From: DASVXQ01 sp040414855
GTDB taxonomy: Bacteria; Actinomycetota; CALGFH01
Direction: 5' to 3'
DNA: 18,875 bases
Assembly (NCBI GenBank): GCA_040414855.1
Contig: JBEDUQ010000208.1
Location: 1-18,875 of the forward strand
The notes under the pieces are model-generated. The model was not told where the DNA came from, made no database searches, and worked only from the letters and a program-made list of their open reading frames with translations. Below, piece after piece: positions 8,108 to 15,601 of this stretch. Both the position numbers and the translations under genes were made by a program. Each line of letters begins with the position of its first letter. Position 1 is the stretch's first letter.

Positions 8108-8121
8108 GTCCCGGTTGTAAA
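8093..8121 (-). promoter_or_regulatory. sigma70-like promoter for the amidohydrolase
   Basis: On the minus strand TTTACA (8116-8121; 5 of 6 to TTGACA) is followed, after exactly 17 nt, by CATATT (8093-8098; 4 of 6 to TATAAT). Transcription would begin near 8086, giving a leader of about 95 nt before the GTG at 7992. It stands out as an AT-rich island in GC-rich DNA. Confidence 0.6.
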
Positions 8122-8218
8122 GAGTGGGATCCGCGGCGGCGAGCGGGAGCCGTGACCCGATGGTAGCGAGTCGCCGTGCCCCGGTCATCAGAGGGAGCCG
8201 GGGCAGTACCATGCTCCG

Positions 8219-8229
8219 GGAGGTGATCC
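8219..8229 (+). promoter_or_regulatory. near-ideal extended Shine-Dalgarno
   Basis: GGAGGTGATCC matches the complement of the usual bacterial 16S rRNA 3' end over 11 consecutive bases. It ends 7 nt before the ATG at 8237 and fixes that start. The GGAGG core is 13 nt from the ATG, slightly long. I see no clear plus-strand promoter in 8122-8218. Confidence 0.75.
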
Positions 8230-8236
8230 AGGGCCC

Positions 8237-9109
8237 ATGGCGCGGCTGCTCGGCGTCGGCGGGGTGCAGCTCAGGGTGGCGCCGTTCGACCTCGAGGCGA
8301 CCTGGCAGCGGGCCGCCCGGCTGGTCGGCCAGCTCACCGCGACCTGGAAGTGGATCGACCTGGTGCTGCTGCCCGAGCTCAGCCTGCACGCGGTCACCAG
8401 CTTCGCCGAGTCGACCCCGCGGGACTGGATGGAGCGGGTCGCCGAGCCGGTCCCGGGGCCGATGACCGAGCGCCTGGGCGCGCTCGCCAAGCGGCGCGGG
8501 GTCTGGCTGGTCCCGGGTTCGATCTACGAGCGCGACGGCGACGCCATCTACAACACGGCGGTGGTGCTCAGTCCCGACGGCGAGCTGGCCGCCAGCTACC
8601 GCAAGCTGTTCCCGTGGACCCCCTACGAGCGGATCGAGCCTGGCCGGGAGCCGTGTGTCTTCGAGCTGCCCGGGGTCGGCACGCTCGGCCTCTGCATCTG
8701 CTACGACATCTGGTTCCCCGAGGTGACCAGGAGCCTTGCGTTCCGGGGCGCGGAGGCGATCCTGCACCCGTCGCTGACCGCCACCTGGGACCGGCATCTC
8801 GAGCAGGTCCTGGTCCGCGCCGCCGCCATCGCCAACCAGGCCTTCGTGCTCGACGTCAATGGCGTCGGCGAGCTCGGCGGCGGGCAGTCGGTGCTGGTCG
8901 GGCCCGACGGTGACCTGCTCCACGAGGCCGGCGTGGGCGAGGAGCTGTTCGCCCGCCAGCTCGACCTCGACGCGGTCAAGCGGACCCGGGAGGACGGCAC
9001 CCTGGGGCTGAATCGCCTTGTCGATTGGTGGCCGAAGGCCGCTGAGCTGCGCCTCGCCGACCCGAAGCCGCCAGTCCCCGGCGGCGGAACTTCCTCCGGA
9101 ACTTCATGA
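8237..9109 (+). CDS. nitrilase-superfamily carbon-nitrogen hydrolase
   Basis: A 290-residue CN-hydrolase, the normal length for the family. The catalytic set is visible: E47 in LLPELS, K123 in SYRKLFPW, C155 in CICYDIWFPE, plus the second glutamate E131 in YERIEPG. The CYD(I/L)WFPE form is typical of amidases and beta-ureidopropionase-like members, which release ammonia or a carbamoyl group from small amides, rather than of true nitrilases. No signal peptide or membrane segment is seen, so it is cytoplasmic. The last 15 residues or so are a Pro/Gly/Ser tail with no counterpart in the fold. The gene is divergent from the amidohydrolase, and both act on C-N bonds, so they may share a pathway; its substrate is not known. 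It is followed by the FtsH-like gene after 119 bp. Confidence 0.92.
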   Translation: MARLLGVGGVQLRVAPFDLEATWQRAARLVGQLTATWKWIDLVLLPELSLHAVTSFAESTPRDWMERVAEPVPGPMTERLGALAKRRGVWLVPGSIYERDGDAIYNTAVVLSPDGELAASYRKLFPWTPYERIEPGREPCVFELPGVGTLGLCICYDIWFPEVTRSLAFRGAEAILHPSLTATWDRHLEQVLVRAAAIANQAFVLDVNGVGELGGGQSVLVGPDGDLLHEAGVGEELFARQLDLDAVKRTREDGTLGLNRLVDWWPKAAELRLADPKPPVPGGGTSSGTS

Positions 9110-9163
9110 GGAAAACCGCCGCGGGGTGGATTGCCTGGAGTCCGGCCGGGGATCAATCCCTAG

Positions 9164-9183
9164 GGGCCATACGCCGATGGCCC
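9164..9183. promoter_or_regulatory. inverted repeat abutting a -10-like box upstream of the FtsH-like gene
   Basis: GGGCCAT (9164-9170) and ATGGCCC (9177-9183) are perfect 7-bp arms with a 6-nt loop. The repeat ends directly against TATACT (9184-9189), a good -10 hexamer with no matching -35 at 15-19 bp. The leader to the TTG at 9229 would be about 35 nt. Either the repeat is an operator or activator site replacing the -35, or it is a terminator for the upstream hydrolase. GGGAT-CA-ATCCC just upstream (9149-9160) is another small dyad. Confidence 0.45.
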
Positions 9184-9228
9184 TATACTGCTACACAGGG
9201 GTCCCAGGGTTAGGAAGGCGGGCAAGCC

Positions 9229-11316
9229 TTGAACAACGTGCTGCGCTACACATTCAAGAAAACCCTCAAGATCTTACTCTGGGCGCTGGTGGCCTATGCC
9301 ATCGCCATCCCCATCCTCTTCTGGATGTACAGGTCGAACCGCGGATTCGACTGGTGGAACATCCTCGGCGGCGACCCCCGCGTGTCCCCTGAGTTCAGGG
9401 GCTACCTGATCCAGACCCACCACCCCCTGGCGCCGCCCTTCGACCTCTGGAAGGTCACCAAGGCGATGCCGTTCCAGATCGTCGGCATCCTGTCCACGCT
9501 GCTGCTGCTGATGAGCTTCATGATCGTGCAGTTCGTGGGCCTGTTCTGGTTCCTTTCGCGTGGCCGCACCTACGTCATCTACCCGCGTGAGTACGACGTC
9601 ACCTTCGACGACGTGCGCGGCCAGCCCGAGATCGTGGCCTCCACCAAGGAGGCGCTCTCGTTGTTCCAGGGCTTCAAGAAGTTCCGCGAGGCCGGCGGGT
9701 ACCCGCCCCACGGCATCCTCTTCGAGGGCCCGCCGGGCACTGGAAAGACGCTGCTGGGCAAGGCGATCGCCGGGTCGGCGAAGGTGCCCTTCGTCTACGC
9801 GTCGGGCACCAGCTTCAGCAACATGTTCATGGGCGTGGGCAACCTGCGGATCGCCTCTCTGTTCCGCAAGGCTCGCAGGCTCTCCAAGAAGTACGGCGGC
9901 TCGGTGATCTTCCTCGACGAGCTGGACGCCGTCGGCGGATCCCGCGGCGCCGTCTCCTCCGCGATGACGGATCAGCCGCGGAACCCCGGCCCGCTCCGTT
10001 TCGTTATGCCGGGCGGCATGAACGGCATGGGCATGGGCGGCATGCTGGTCAACGAGCTGCTGATCCAGATGGACGGCATGACCATGCCGAAGGGGTTCTG
10101 GCGGCACGTGCGGCGCATCCTGCACCTCGGCAAGCCGAAGATCCCCACCTACAACCTCATGGTGATCGGCGCCACCAACCAGGCCGCGACCCTGGACCCC
10201 GCGCTGCTGCGCCCGGGCCGCTTCGACCGCAAGCTCCACGTTGGCCTGCCCTCCGGCGAGGGGCGCGAGGACATCCTCACCTACTACCTGAACAAGGTCC
10301 CCCACGACTACGTGGACATCGGGCGGCTCGCCCGCGCGACCTACGGGTTCAGCCCCGCGCAGATCAAGAACCTGGTGAACGAGGCGCTGATCTACGCGCT
10401 GATCGACGGTCGCGACAAGCTGAACTTCGCCGACCTGTGGACCGCCAAGGTCACCGAGGAGATCGGCCTCAAGGAGGCCACCAAGACCTCCTGGCGCGAC
10501 CGCCAGATGACCGCCTTCCACGAGGCCGGCCACGCGGTGCTCGGCTACGTGCTCGAGCTGGACGACCAGATCCAGGTCGCCTCGATCATCAAGCGGCGCG
10601 ACGCGCTCGGCGTCGTCTACCGCACGCCGCTCGAGGAGCGGCACACCGAGCTGCGCGAGGACATGCGCCGCGACATCGTGGTCGCGCTCGGCGGCTTGGC
10701 GGCCGAGGAGATCTGGTTCGGCGACATCAGCGGCGGCCCCAGCTCCGACCTCCGCAACGCCACCATGCTGGCGGCCGCGATGGGCGGCTTCTACGGCATG
10801 GGCGACAGCCTGATCTCCTACGCCGCGCTCGGCGGCGGGGCGTTCGGCGAGGGCCCGATCCCGGCGATCCTGGGGAACGAAGAGGCGCGCGAGTGGATCG
10901 GCAAGCTGCTGACCTCCTGCAAGAACGACGCCGTCGAGCTGCTGCGCCGCAACGAGCCCGCGGTCCGGGCGCTGGCCGAGCGGCTGCTCGAGAAGGACGA
11001 GGTCCACGGCGAGGAGATCGAGGAGCTCATGCAGGCCAAGGGCGTCGCGCGGGCGACCCCGTCGTTCCGTCCGGTGCTCGAGCTGCTCGGCGAGAACTGG
11101 CACCAGCCTGCGCTGGTGGACGCGCTGCCGCCCAACCGCGACACGCCGAAGCCGCCCACGGGCGACCACGGCAACGGCAGCCGCTACGCCGGCAACGGCT
11201 CCGCCGGCGCTCCGGTCGCCAACCAGTCGGCACCGGTGCCGCCGCCGCGGCCCGCCGGCCCGGCCGTCGGCGACCTGTCGACCTCGTCGTCGCGGGACTT
11301 CGACTTCGAGTGGTGA
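9229..11316 (+). CDS. FtsH-like membrane AAA+ zinc metalloprotease with inserted loops
   Basis: A 695-residue membrane-bound ATP-dependent protease that would unfold and degrade membrane or damaged proteins. There are two membrane segments (about 13-34 and 80-110) with only about 45 residues between them, shorter than in standard FtsH. AAA motifs are Walker A GPPGTGKT (167-174), pore loop MFMGVG (199-204; FVG in standard FtsH), Walker B VIFLDELDA (226-234), sensor N317, and arginine region LRPGRFDRK (327-335). Zinc site: H431, E432 and H435 in HEAGH, with D507 in GGPSSDL as the likely third ligand. So ATPase and peptidase look active. Between Walker B and the arginine region there are about 40 extra residues, including Met/Gly-rich GGMNGMGMGGM (262-272) and a basic stretch near 290-304. 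A Pro/Gly/Asn/Ser-rich tail (about 635-690) ends in DFDFEW. The TTG start has AGGAAGG (9212-9218) 10 nt upstream; a GTG at 9238 is the alternative. It is a divergent paralogue, not the housekeeping FtsH. Confidence 0.9.
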   Translation: MNNVLRYTFKKTLKILLWALVAYAIAIPILFWMYRSNRGFDWWNILGGDPRVSPEFRGYLIQTHHPLAPPFDLWKVTKAMPFQIVGILSTLLLLMSFMIVQFVGLFWFLSRGRTYVIYPREYDVTFDDVRGQPEIVASTKEALSLFQGFKKFREAGGYPPHGILFEGPPGTGKTLLGKAIAGSAKVPFVYASGTSFSNMFMGVGNLRIASLFRKARRLSKKYGGSVIFLDELDAVGGSRGAVSSAMTDQPRNPGPLRFVMPGGMNGMGMGGMLVNELLIQMDGMTMPKGFWRHVRRILHLGKPKIPTYNLMVIGATNQAATLDPALLRPGRFDRKLHVGLPSGEGREDILTYYLNKVPHDYVDIGRLARATYGFSPAQIKNLVNEALIYALIDGRDKLNFADLWTAKVTEEIGLKEATKTSWRDRQMTAFHEAGHAVLGYVLELDDQIQVASIIKRRDALGVVYRTPLEERHTELREDMRRDIVVALGGLAAEEIWFGDISGGPSSDLRNATMLAAAMGGFYGMGDSLISYAALGGGAFGEGPIPAILGNEEAREWIGKLLTSCKNDAVELLRRNEPAVRALAERLLEKDEVHGEEIEELMQAKGVARATPSFRPVLELLGENWHQPALVDALPPNRDTPKPPTGDHGNGSRYAGNGSAGAPVANQSAPVPPPRPAGPAVGDLSTSSSRDFDFEW

Positions 11317-11349
11317 GCGGCGGCCGGCAATGACGCCGGCTCCGCTCAC
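11313..11349. terminator. bidirectional hairpin terminator between convergent genes
   Basis: Outer arms GTGAGCGG (11313-11320) and CCGCTCAC (11342-11349) and inner arms GCCGGC (11323-11328) and GCCGGC (11335-11340) form a 14-bp stem with a small internal loop and a 6-nt apical loop. It overlaps the FtsH-like stop codon and lies 9 bp from the convergent alpha/beta-hydrolase stop. Neither strand has a T-run, as is common for hairpin terminators in GC-rich actinobacteria. Confidence 0.7.
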
Positions 11350-11357
11350 GGGGCCCT

Positions 11358-12731
11358 TCAGGGAGCTTTGGCGAGCCCCGCGACGCTGATCGCGGCCCAG
11401 ATCACCTCGGGGTGGAAGATGTCGCTGTGGGCGCCGGACGGTGGGTCGCCGACGGCGATCACCGCGTTGCCGTCGAAGTTGGTGAAGCGGCCGGTCGCCA
11501 GCTCGTAGGCCTGCCCGACCGGACCGAGGGTCACCTGGCTGGCGACGACCGCCTGGGCGCCGTCGTGGCCCATGCCGCCCCAGCGGTACAGCAGGTCGTC
11601 CGCGGCCGCCGCGTCGTCGTGGCTGGTCAGCGAGGCGAGCGGGTAGAGCTTGCCGACCGCGAGGTCGTGGGTCGAGAAGGTGGCGGCGAGCGGACCGTCG
11701 ACCCGGCTGGCCAGGCCCTTGAGCGCACCGCCGCGGCCGGGGTCCTCCGGCAGCGCGTCGGCGAAGGCGAAGTGCGAGAACGCGCCCTGGATCAGCAGCA
11801 GCGACTTGACCGGCGAGGCCCCGGCGCCCGGGTCGGGCAGCCCGGCCAGGGTGAACGAGGCCAGCCGCGCGCCGAAGCTGTGGCCGAGCAGATGGACCCG
11901 GACCTCCGGCGCCGCCGCCGCGAGCCGCCCGACCAGCGGCCCGAGGCCGGACTGGCCGACCACGCCCGCCCGCTTCTTCATCTCGAAGTAGGTGAGCTGG
12001 CGCAGGGCCTCCTTGGCGCCGTTCCAGAGGCGCTGGAAGGGGTTGCCGAAGCCGGCGGCGCCGCCCTCGTCACGGCCAGGCCCGACCGCGCGGGCGAAGC
12101 GGCCGAACACCGCCTCGGCGTCGTCGGTGACCATCGCCGTCTCGCCGTCGTCCTCCTCGGCCGGGCGCGCGTCGTCGCCGACCGACAGCTCGCCCATCAC
12201 CGACTGGAAGCGGCGCAGCTCCGCCGGGTCGTCGGGGCGGTCGGCGAGCAGCGCGGCCAGCTGGTCGAGCGCGGCGCGCTGCTCCGGGGCGGTGAACACG
12301 TCCTTGAGGTCCTCGACCAGGTCGCGGTCGGGCGGCGAGGGCGGCGATCCAGCCGCGCCGCCCGCCTCGGCCCCGCCGGCCGCGCCCGCGGCTCCGGCGA
12401 AGTCGGCGGCTCCGGCGAAGGCCGCGGCGCCGCCGGCGGCCGCCGTGGGGATCGCCTCGTCGGCCCAGCGCTTGGACGGCCAGATCACGCCCGCGAAGCC
12501 GAGCCCGACCCCGGCGCCCGCGGGAAGCAGGCCGGGGACCTGCTCGAAGAACCGCCGGTAGAGGCTGGTCGCCTGGGCGCGGTCGTTGTTCCAGCCGTGC
12601 GCGAACACCATCAGGTCGGTGATGCCGAGGGCGGGCACACCGGTGACCAGCGTGTCGGCGTCGTCGGCGTTGACCTGTCCCCGCTCGTCGAAGGCGACCT
12701 CCCAATACGGCAGCCCCGCGATCTCCCCCAT
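11358..12731 (-). CDS. alpha/beta-hydrolase fold protein (serine esterase/lipase-like)
   Basis: A 457-residue protein with the alpha/beta-hydrolase nucleophile elbow LLGHSFGA (281-288; S285) and an oxyanion-type strand MVFAHGWNND (41-50). Likely acid and histidine partners are D356 in STHD and H435 or H440 in the C-terminal SGAHSDIFHPEVIW; these are inferred. A long insertion (about 96-260) divides the fold. It includes an almost pure Ala/Gly stretch (98-128) and an acidic segment around 185-205. No signal peptide is seen. The ATG at 12731 has GGAGGGG 7 nt upstream. It follows the subtilase by 62 bp on the same strand and is probably co-transcribed with it. The substrate is unknown; the large insertion would act as a lid or partner surface and is not typical of well-known esterases. 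Confidence 0.8.
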   Translation of the reverse strand: MGEIAGLPYWEVAFDERGQVNADDADTLVTGVPALGITDLMVFAHGWNNDRAQATSLYRRFFEQVPGLLPAGAGVGLGFAGVIWPSKRWADEAIPTAAAGGAAAFAGAADFAGAAGAAGGAEAGGAAGSPPSPPDRDLVEDLKDVFTAPEQRAALDQLAALLADRPDDPAELRRFQSVMGELSVGDDARPAEEDDGETAMVTDDAEAVFGRFARAVGPGRDEGGAAGFGNPFQRLWNGAKEALRQLTYFEMKKRAGVVGQSGLGPLVGRLAAAAPEVRVHLLGHSFGARLASFTLAGLPDPGAGASPVKSLLLIQGAFSHFAFADALPEDPGRGGALKGLASRVDGPLAATFSTHDLAVGKLYPLASLTSHDDAAAADDLLYRWGGMGHDGAQAVVASQVTLGPVGQAYELATGRFTNFDGNAVIAVGDPPSGAHSDIFHPEVIWAAISVAGLAKAP

Positions 12732-12793
12732 CGTTGCCCCTCCTCTGTGCAGTGGTGTCCGGCCCCGGAACGCCCGGGACCGCCGCGCTTGGC

Positions 12794-14341
12794 TCACACC
12801 GACTGGATCGCCCGCATCAGGTCGACCAGCCCGCTGCCCTGGAAGTACCGTTCCCGCCCGAGCGAGGTGGCGGAGTCCAGGAAGATCCGCTTCACCTGGT
12901 CCGGCCGGCCGATGAACTCGCGCCGGATCGACAGGAAGGCGGCGATCGCCCCGGAGACGTGCGGCGCCGCCATGCTGGTGCCGCTGTCCTCGACGTAGAC
13001 CGCGATCTGCTCAGGGTGTGGCGGCGGCACGCCCTGGTAGACGCTGGCGAGCGCCCTGCCCGCCGCGCACGAGGTGATCCGCTCGCCCGGGGCGACCAGG
13101 TCGGGCTTGTACCTGCCGTCGCCGGTCGGTCCCTTGGACGAGAAGTAGGACACGCCATAGGTGTGCGGCATGTCCCGGTGGGTGGCGCCGACGGTGATCG
13201 CCAGCTCGGCGTTGCCCGGGTCGTTGATGGTCATGGTCAGGCCGACGTCGGTCTGGCGCTGGAACGAGCTGAGCGAGCCGTAGCCGGTGTTGCCGGCCGC
13301 CACGACGACCACCACGCCGGAGCGGACCAGGCGGTCGACCTCGGCGCAGACCGGGCTCTGGCCGCAGGCGAACCACTTGGGGTCGAACTCGTAGCCGACC
13401 GAGAGGTTGACGCCGTGGACCCGCTGGAGCTTGCCCGAGCCGTTCAGCTCCTTGCGCACGTACTCGAGCGCGCGCACCACGTTCATCGAGCTGCCGCCGC
13501 CGTTGTCGTCGAGCGCCTTGAGGCTCACCAGCTTGCACTCTGGCGCCATGCCGGCGAGCAGGTCGCGCGGGGCGACCTCGCGGTCGTGCAGGCGCGGCGG
13601 GGCGTTCTCGTCGGGGCTGACGACCCGCTCGACCACCCGGGTGCTGGCGCCGTCGGCCAGCCTGGCGGGGAGGCCGCCGGCGATGATCCCGGCGACGTGG
13701 GTGCCGTGCCCGAAGCGGTCCTGGAGCGCCCCGCCAAGCGTCGCCTTGCCGGGCAGGGTGAAGTCGCGGTGCAGCTCGGCCACGTCGCCCTGGAGGGTGT
13801 GGTGGCGCCGGAAGTGCATGTGGTCGGCGTCGATGCCGGAGTCGATCACGGCCCAGGTGATCCCGCGGCCGCCGGCCGCGTAGGAGCGGCTGGCCGCGTC
13901 CGCCTTGACGGTCGAGCGGGACACGTCGATCAGCGGGCTGACCGGGAAGTCGGGCCAGATCCGGTAGATCGAGCTCTTGGATGGGTCGACGTCGGTCAGG
14001 TCGAGGGCGACCAGCGCCCGCACCTGCGCGACCGAGAGCCGGCAGCGGAAGTAGGTCTCCCCCACCAGTTCGGGCTCGGGGTCGGGCTTGGGTTCGGGCA
14101 CCTGCTGGTAGATCTGCCGGAACCGGTCCATGGCGCCGATCAGGCCCTCGCGGTGGCGGAGGTTGAGCTCGATCACCACCGGCATCGGCTCGGCCTCGCC
14201 GGCCGGGAAGCCGAGGCTGATGCGCTGGCTCTGGTCGAGGAGGGCGTCGGAGACGATCGTCCGCCGCACCAGCGGCTGGCCGGGGATGCCGGCGGCAGCC
14301 GCCGGTCCGGGCGCGGAATCGTTGGGCGGAACGGTGGGCAT
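12794..14341 (-). CDS. S8 subtilisin-like serine protease without a signal peptide
   Basis: A 515-residue subtilase with a complete catalytic set: D167 in WAVIDSGID, H212 in GHGTHVAG, N351 in VAAGNTG and S456 in DSGTSMAAPHVSG. Residues 50-120 (PVVIELNL through ETYFRCRLSVAQVRAL) look like an I9-type inhibitor/chaperone prodomain, so the enzyme is probably made as a zymogen. There is no signal peptide. The ATG at 14341 has GGAG 9 nt upstream. The GTG at 14383 would add MTALLLSCFEEPAA, but has no Shine-Dalgarno and gives neither a proper signal sequence nor a lipobox with a membrane stretch. A 40-residue insertion (about 221-265) sits after the His motif. It acts inside the cell unless exported by another route. 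The alpha/beta hydrolase follows after 62 bp, suggesting a shared job. Confidence 0.9.
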   Translation of the reverse strand: MPTVPPNDSAPGPAAAAGIPGQPLVRRTIVSDALLDQSQRISLGFPAGEAEPMPVVIELNLRHREGLIGAMDRFRQIYQQVPEPKPDPEPELVGETYFRCRLSVAQVRALVALDLTDVDPSKSSIYRIWPDFPVSPLIDVSRSTVKADAASRSYAAGGRGITWAVIDSGIDADHMHFRRHHTLQGDVAELHRDFTLPGKATLGGALQDRFGHGTHVAGIIAGGLPARLADGASTRVVERVVSPDENAPPRLHDREVAPRDLLAGMAPECKLVSLKALDDNGGGSSMNVVRALEYVRKELNGSGKLQRVHGVNLSVGYEFDPKWFACGQSPVCAEVDRLVRSGVVVVVAAGNTGYGSLSSFQRQTDVGLTMTINDPGNAELAITVGATHRDMPHTYGVSYFSSKGPTGDGRYKPDLVAPGERITSCAAGRALASVYQGVPPPHPEQIAVYVEDSGTSMAAPHVSGAIAAFLSIRREFIGRPDQVKRIFLDSATSLGRERYFQGSGLVDLMRAIQSV

Positions 14342-14474
14342 CGCCGCTGGCTCCTCGAAGCAGCTCAAAAGCAAGGCAGTCACGGGTACTGACGCATACT
14401 AGAACGTTCGGGCCCGGTGCGGAGGTTCGTGCGGATGAGGCGGAAACGCGGACGAACCCGCGGCGGGACGGGCG
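14342..14474 (-). promoter_or_regulatory. intergenic region before the subtilase with a candidate -10 and inverted repeats
   Basis: This 133-bp gap separates the zinc-ribbon gene from the subtilase. On the minus strand TAGTAT (14396-14401) could be a -10 giving a leader of about 48 nt before the ATG at 14341, but no -35 fits at 17 bp. GGTTCGT (14424-14430) and ACGAACC (14452-14458) are 7-bp inverted arms. GAACGTTC (14402-14409) is a palindrome beside the -10. An alternative reading is an ECF-type promoter with GAACC (minus strand, 14424-14428) and CGTT (14403-14406) 17 bp apart. Confidence 0.35.
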
Positions 14475-15599
14475 TCAGTCGTGGAGCTTGGCGCCGAGGT
14501 CGACAGTGTCGACGCCGGCGGCGAGGCGGAGCACGAGCTGGGCGGTGGGCCGAATCGGGCAGTCGACGACCATCAGGGGTGACAGCTGGCCGGGACCGCC
14601 GATGAACTCCTGACGTGAGCAGACCAGGCGGTCGCCGTCGAGCACGCTGGCGGCGAGCGGCACGACCCCGGGGTCGCCCGAGAGGTCGTCCACGCGCATC
14701 AGCACGATCACCGCGCGGCCGGCGCCGACGAACGCGCCGCTCAGCCGCAGCGGCAGCTCCCCGCTCGACCTCGCCGTGCCGAGCCTGACCGGCACGCTCA
14801 GCTCACGGCTACCGCCGCTGACGTCGCGGAGCGGCGGGCGGGATGGCCAGGCACCGGGACTGGGCAGGTCGACCCGGGTCCCCGTGGCCGGTGACGAGGA
14901 CAGGATCAGCGCGTCGAGGTCGATGCCGGTGAGCGACTCGAGGTCCGGGGTGGCCCCGAGGACGATCATGTAGACGCCGGGCCCGCGGTCCTGGATCGCC
15001 GGCACGGAGTCCTCACCGCCGATCGGCCGTTCGTCCGGGGTGGCGAACACCCCGCCGCCGGAGTCGACCAGACGCAGCCCCCGCACGCCGAGCAGCCGCC
15101 GGTCGGCCTCCAGGCCGTCCAGGCGCAGGTGCAGCATGCTGGTGCTGTCGCCCCCCGGGTCCTGACCGATGGCGGCGGAGCCCTCGGACACGTCGGCGTC
15201 GGCGGTTCGGGTGATCGAAACCAGCTCGAGCGAGATGCCATTCCTCGGCCCCGTCTTCCAGCCCAGCTGGCGTTGCGACGTGGCCGGCGACAGCACGGTG
15301 GTCGTGGTCGCCGCGCCGGTCGTGGCGGTGGTCGCGCGCGCGGTCGTGCCGGCGGTGCTGCGGCCCGCCACGAAGGCCAGGCCGACCAGCACGACCGCGG
15401 CGACCGCGGCCGCGACCCGGAGCCTGCCCTTCGGCGGCTCCACCACCGCGTCCGGCTCGGCCGGCTGCTCGTGCTCCGGCCGTGCCGACCGGGGCGGCCG
15501 CTCGTCGAGCGGGACCAGCGTGGCCCGGCACTCGGGACAGACGTCGTCGACGTCCCGCACCGCGTCGCAGCGCGGGCACCACCCGCGCGCGGCTCCCAC
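14475..15599 (-). CDS. zinc-ribbon single-pass membrane protein 2 (paralogue of the preceding gene)
   Basis: A 374-residue protein of unknown function. It has an N-terminal zinc ribbon (C8, C11, C21, C24 in WCPRC and CPEC), a 35-residue acidic/Pro linker, one membrane helix (about 61-79, VAAAVAAVVLVGLAFVAG), a Thr/Ala-rich stalk (81-108), and about 265 residues of mainly beta-type sequence outside the membrane. Topology should be ribbon-in, domain-out, because the cysteine ribbon needs the reducing cytoplasm and RST follows the helix. It aligns with the preceding gene in the ribbon, the helix plus GRST, and the first outer block (RQLGWKTG... against RQFGWSVL...). Two lone cysteines (C327, C347) may form a disulfide. 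The GTG at 15599 starts 2 nt after the upstream stop, matching the paralogue's N-terminus; no strong Shine-Dalgarno is seen, so translation is probably coupled. Confidence 0.8.
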   Translation of the reverse strand: MGAARGWCPRCDAVRDVDDVCPECRATLVPLDERPPRSARPEHEQPAEPDAVVEPPKGRLRVAAAVAAVVLVGLAFVAGRSTAGTTARATTATTGAATTTTVLSPATSQRQLGWKTGPRNGISLELVSITRTADADVSEGSAAIGQDPGGDSTSMLHLRLDGLEADRRLLGVRGLRLVDSGGGVFATPDERPIGGEDSVPAIQDRGPGVYMIVLGATPDLESLTGIDLDALILSSSPATGTRVDLPSPGAWPSRPPLRDVSGGSRELSVPVRLGTARSSGELPLRLSGAFVGAGRAVIVLMRVDDLSGDPGVVPLAASVLDGDRLVCSRQEFIGGPGQLSPLMVVDCPIRPTAQLVLRLAAGVDTVDLGAKLHD

Positions 15600-15601
15600 G
15601 G

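Noticed and set aside
9274..11349. A 691-codon minus-strand open frame opposite the FtsH-like gene.
   Set aside because: The plus strand encodes intact Walker, arginine-finger and HEAGH motifs; the antisense product has no domain features.
14342..14383. A lipoprotein signal (MTALLLSCFEEPAA) on the subtilase from the GTG at 14383.
   Set aside because: No basic start, hydrophobic run far too short, no Shine-Dalgarno; the ATG at 14341 has one.
11412..14392. Long plus-strand open frames (over 500 codons each) opposite the alpha/beta hydrolase and subtilase.
   Set aside because: They are antisense shadows of GC-rich genes: no recognisable motifs, Arg/Gly/Val-heavy composition, and the opposite strand carries complete catalytic motifs.
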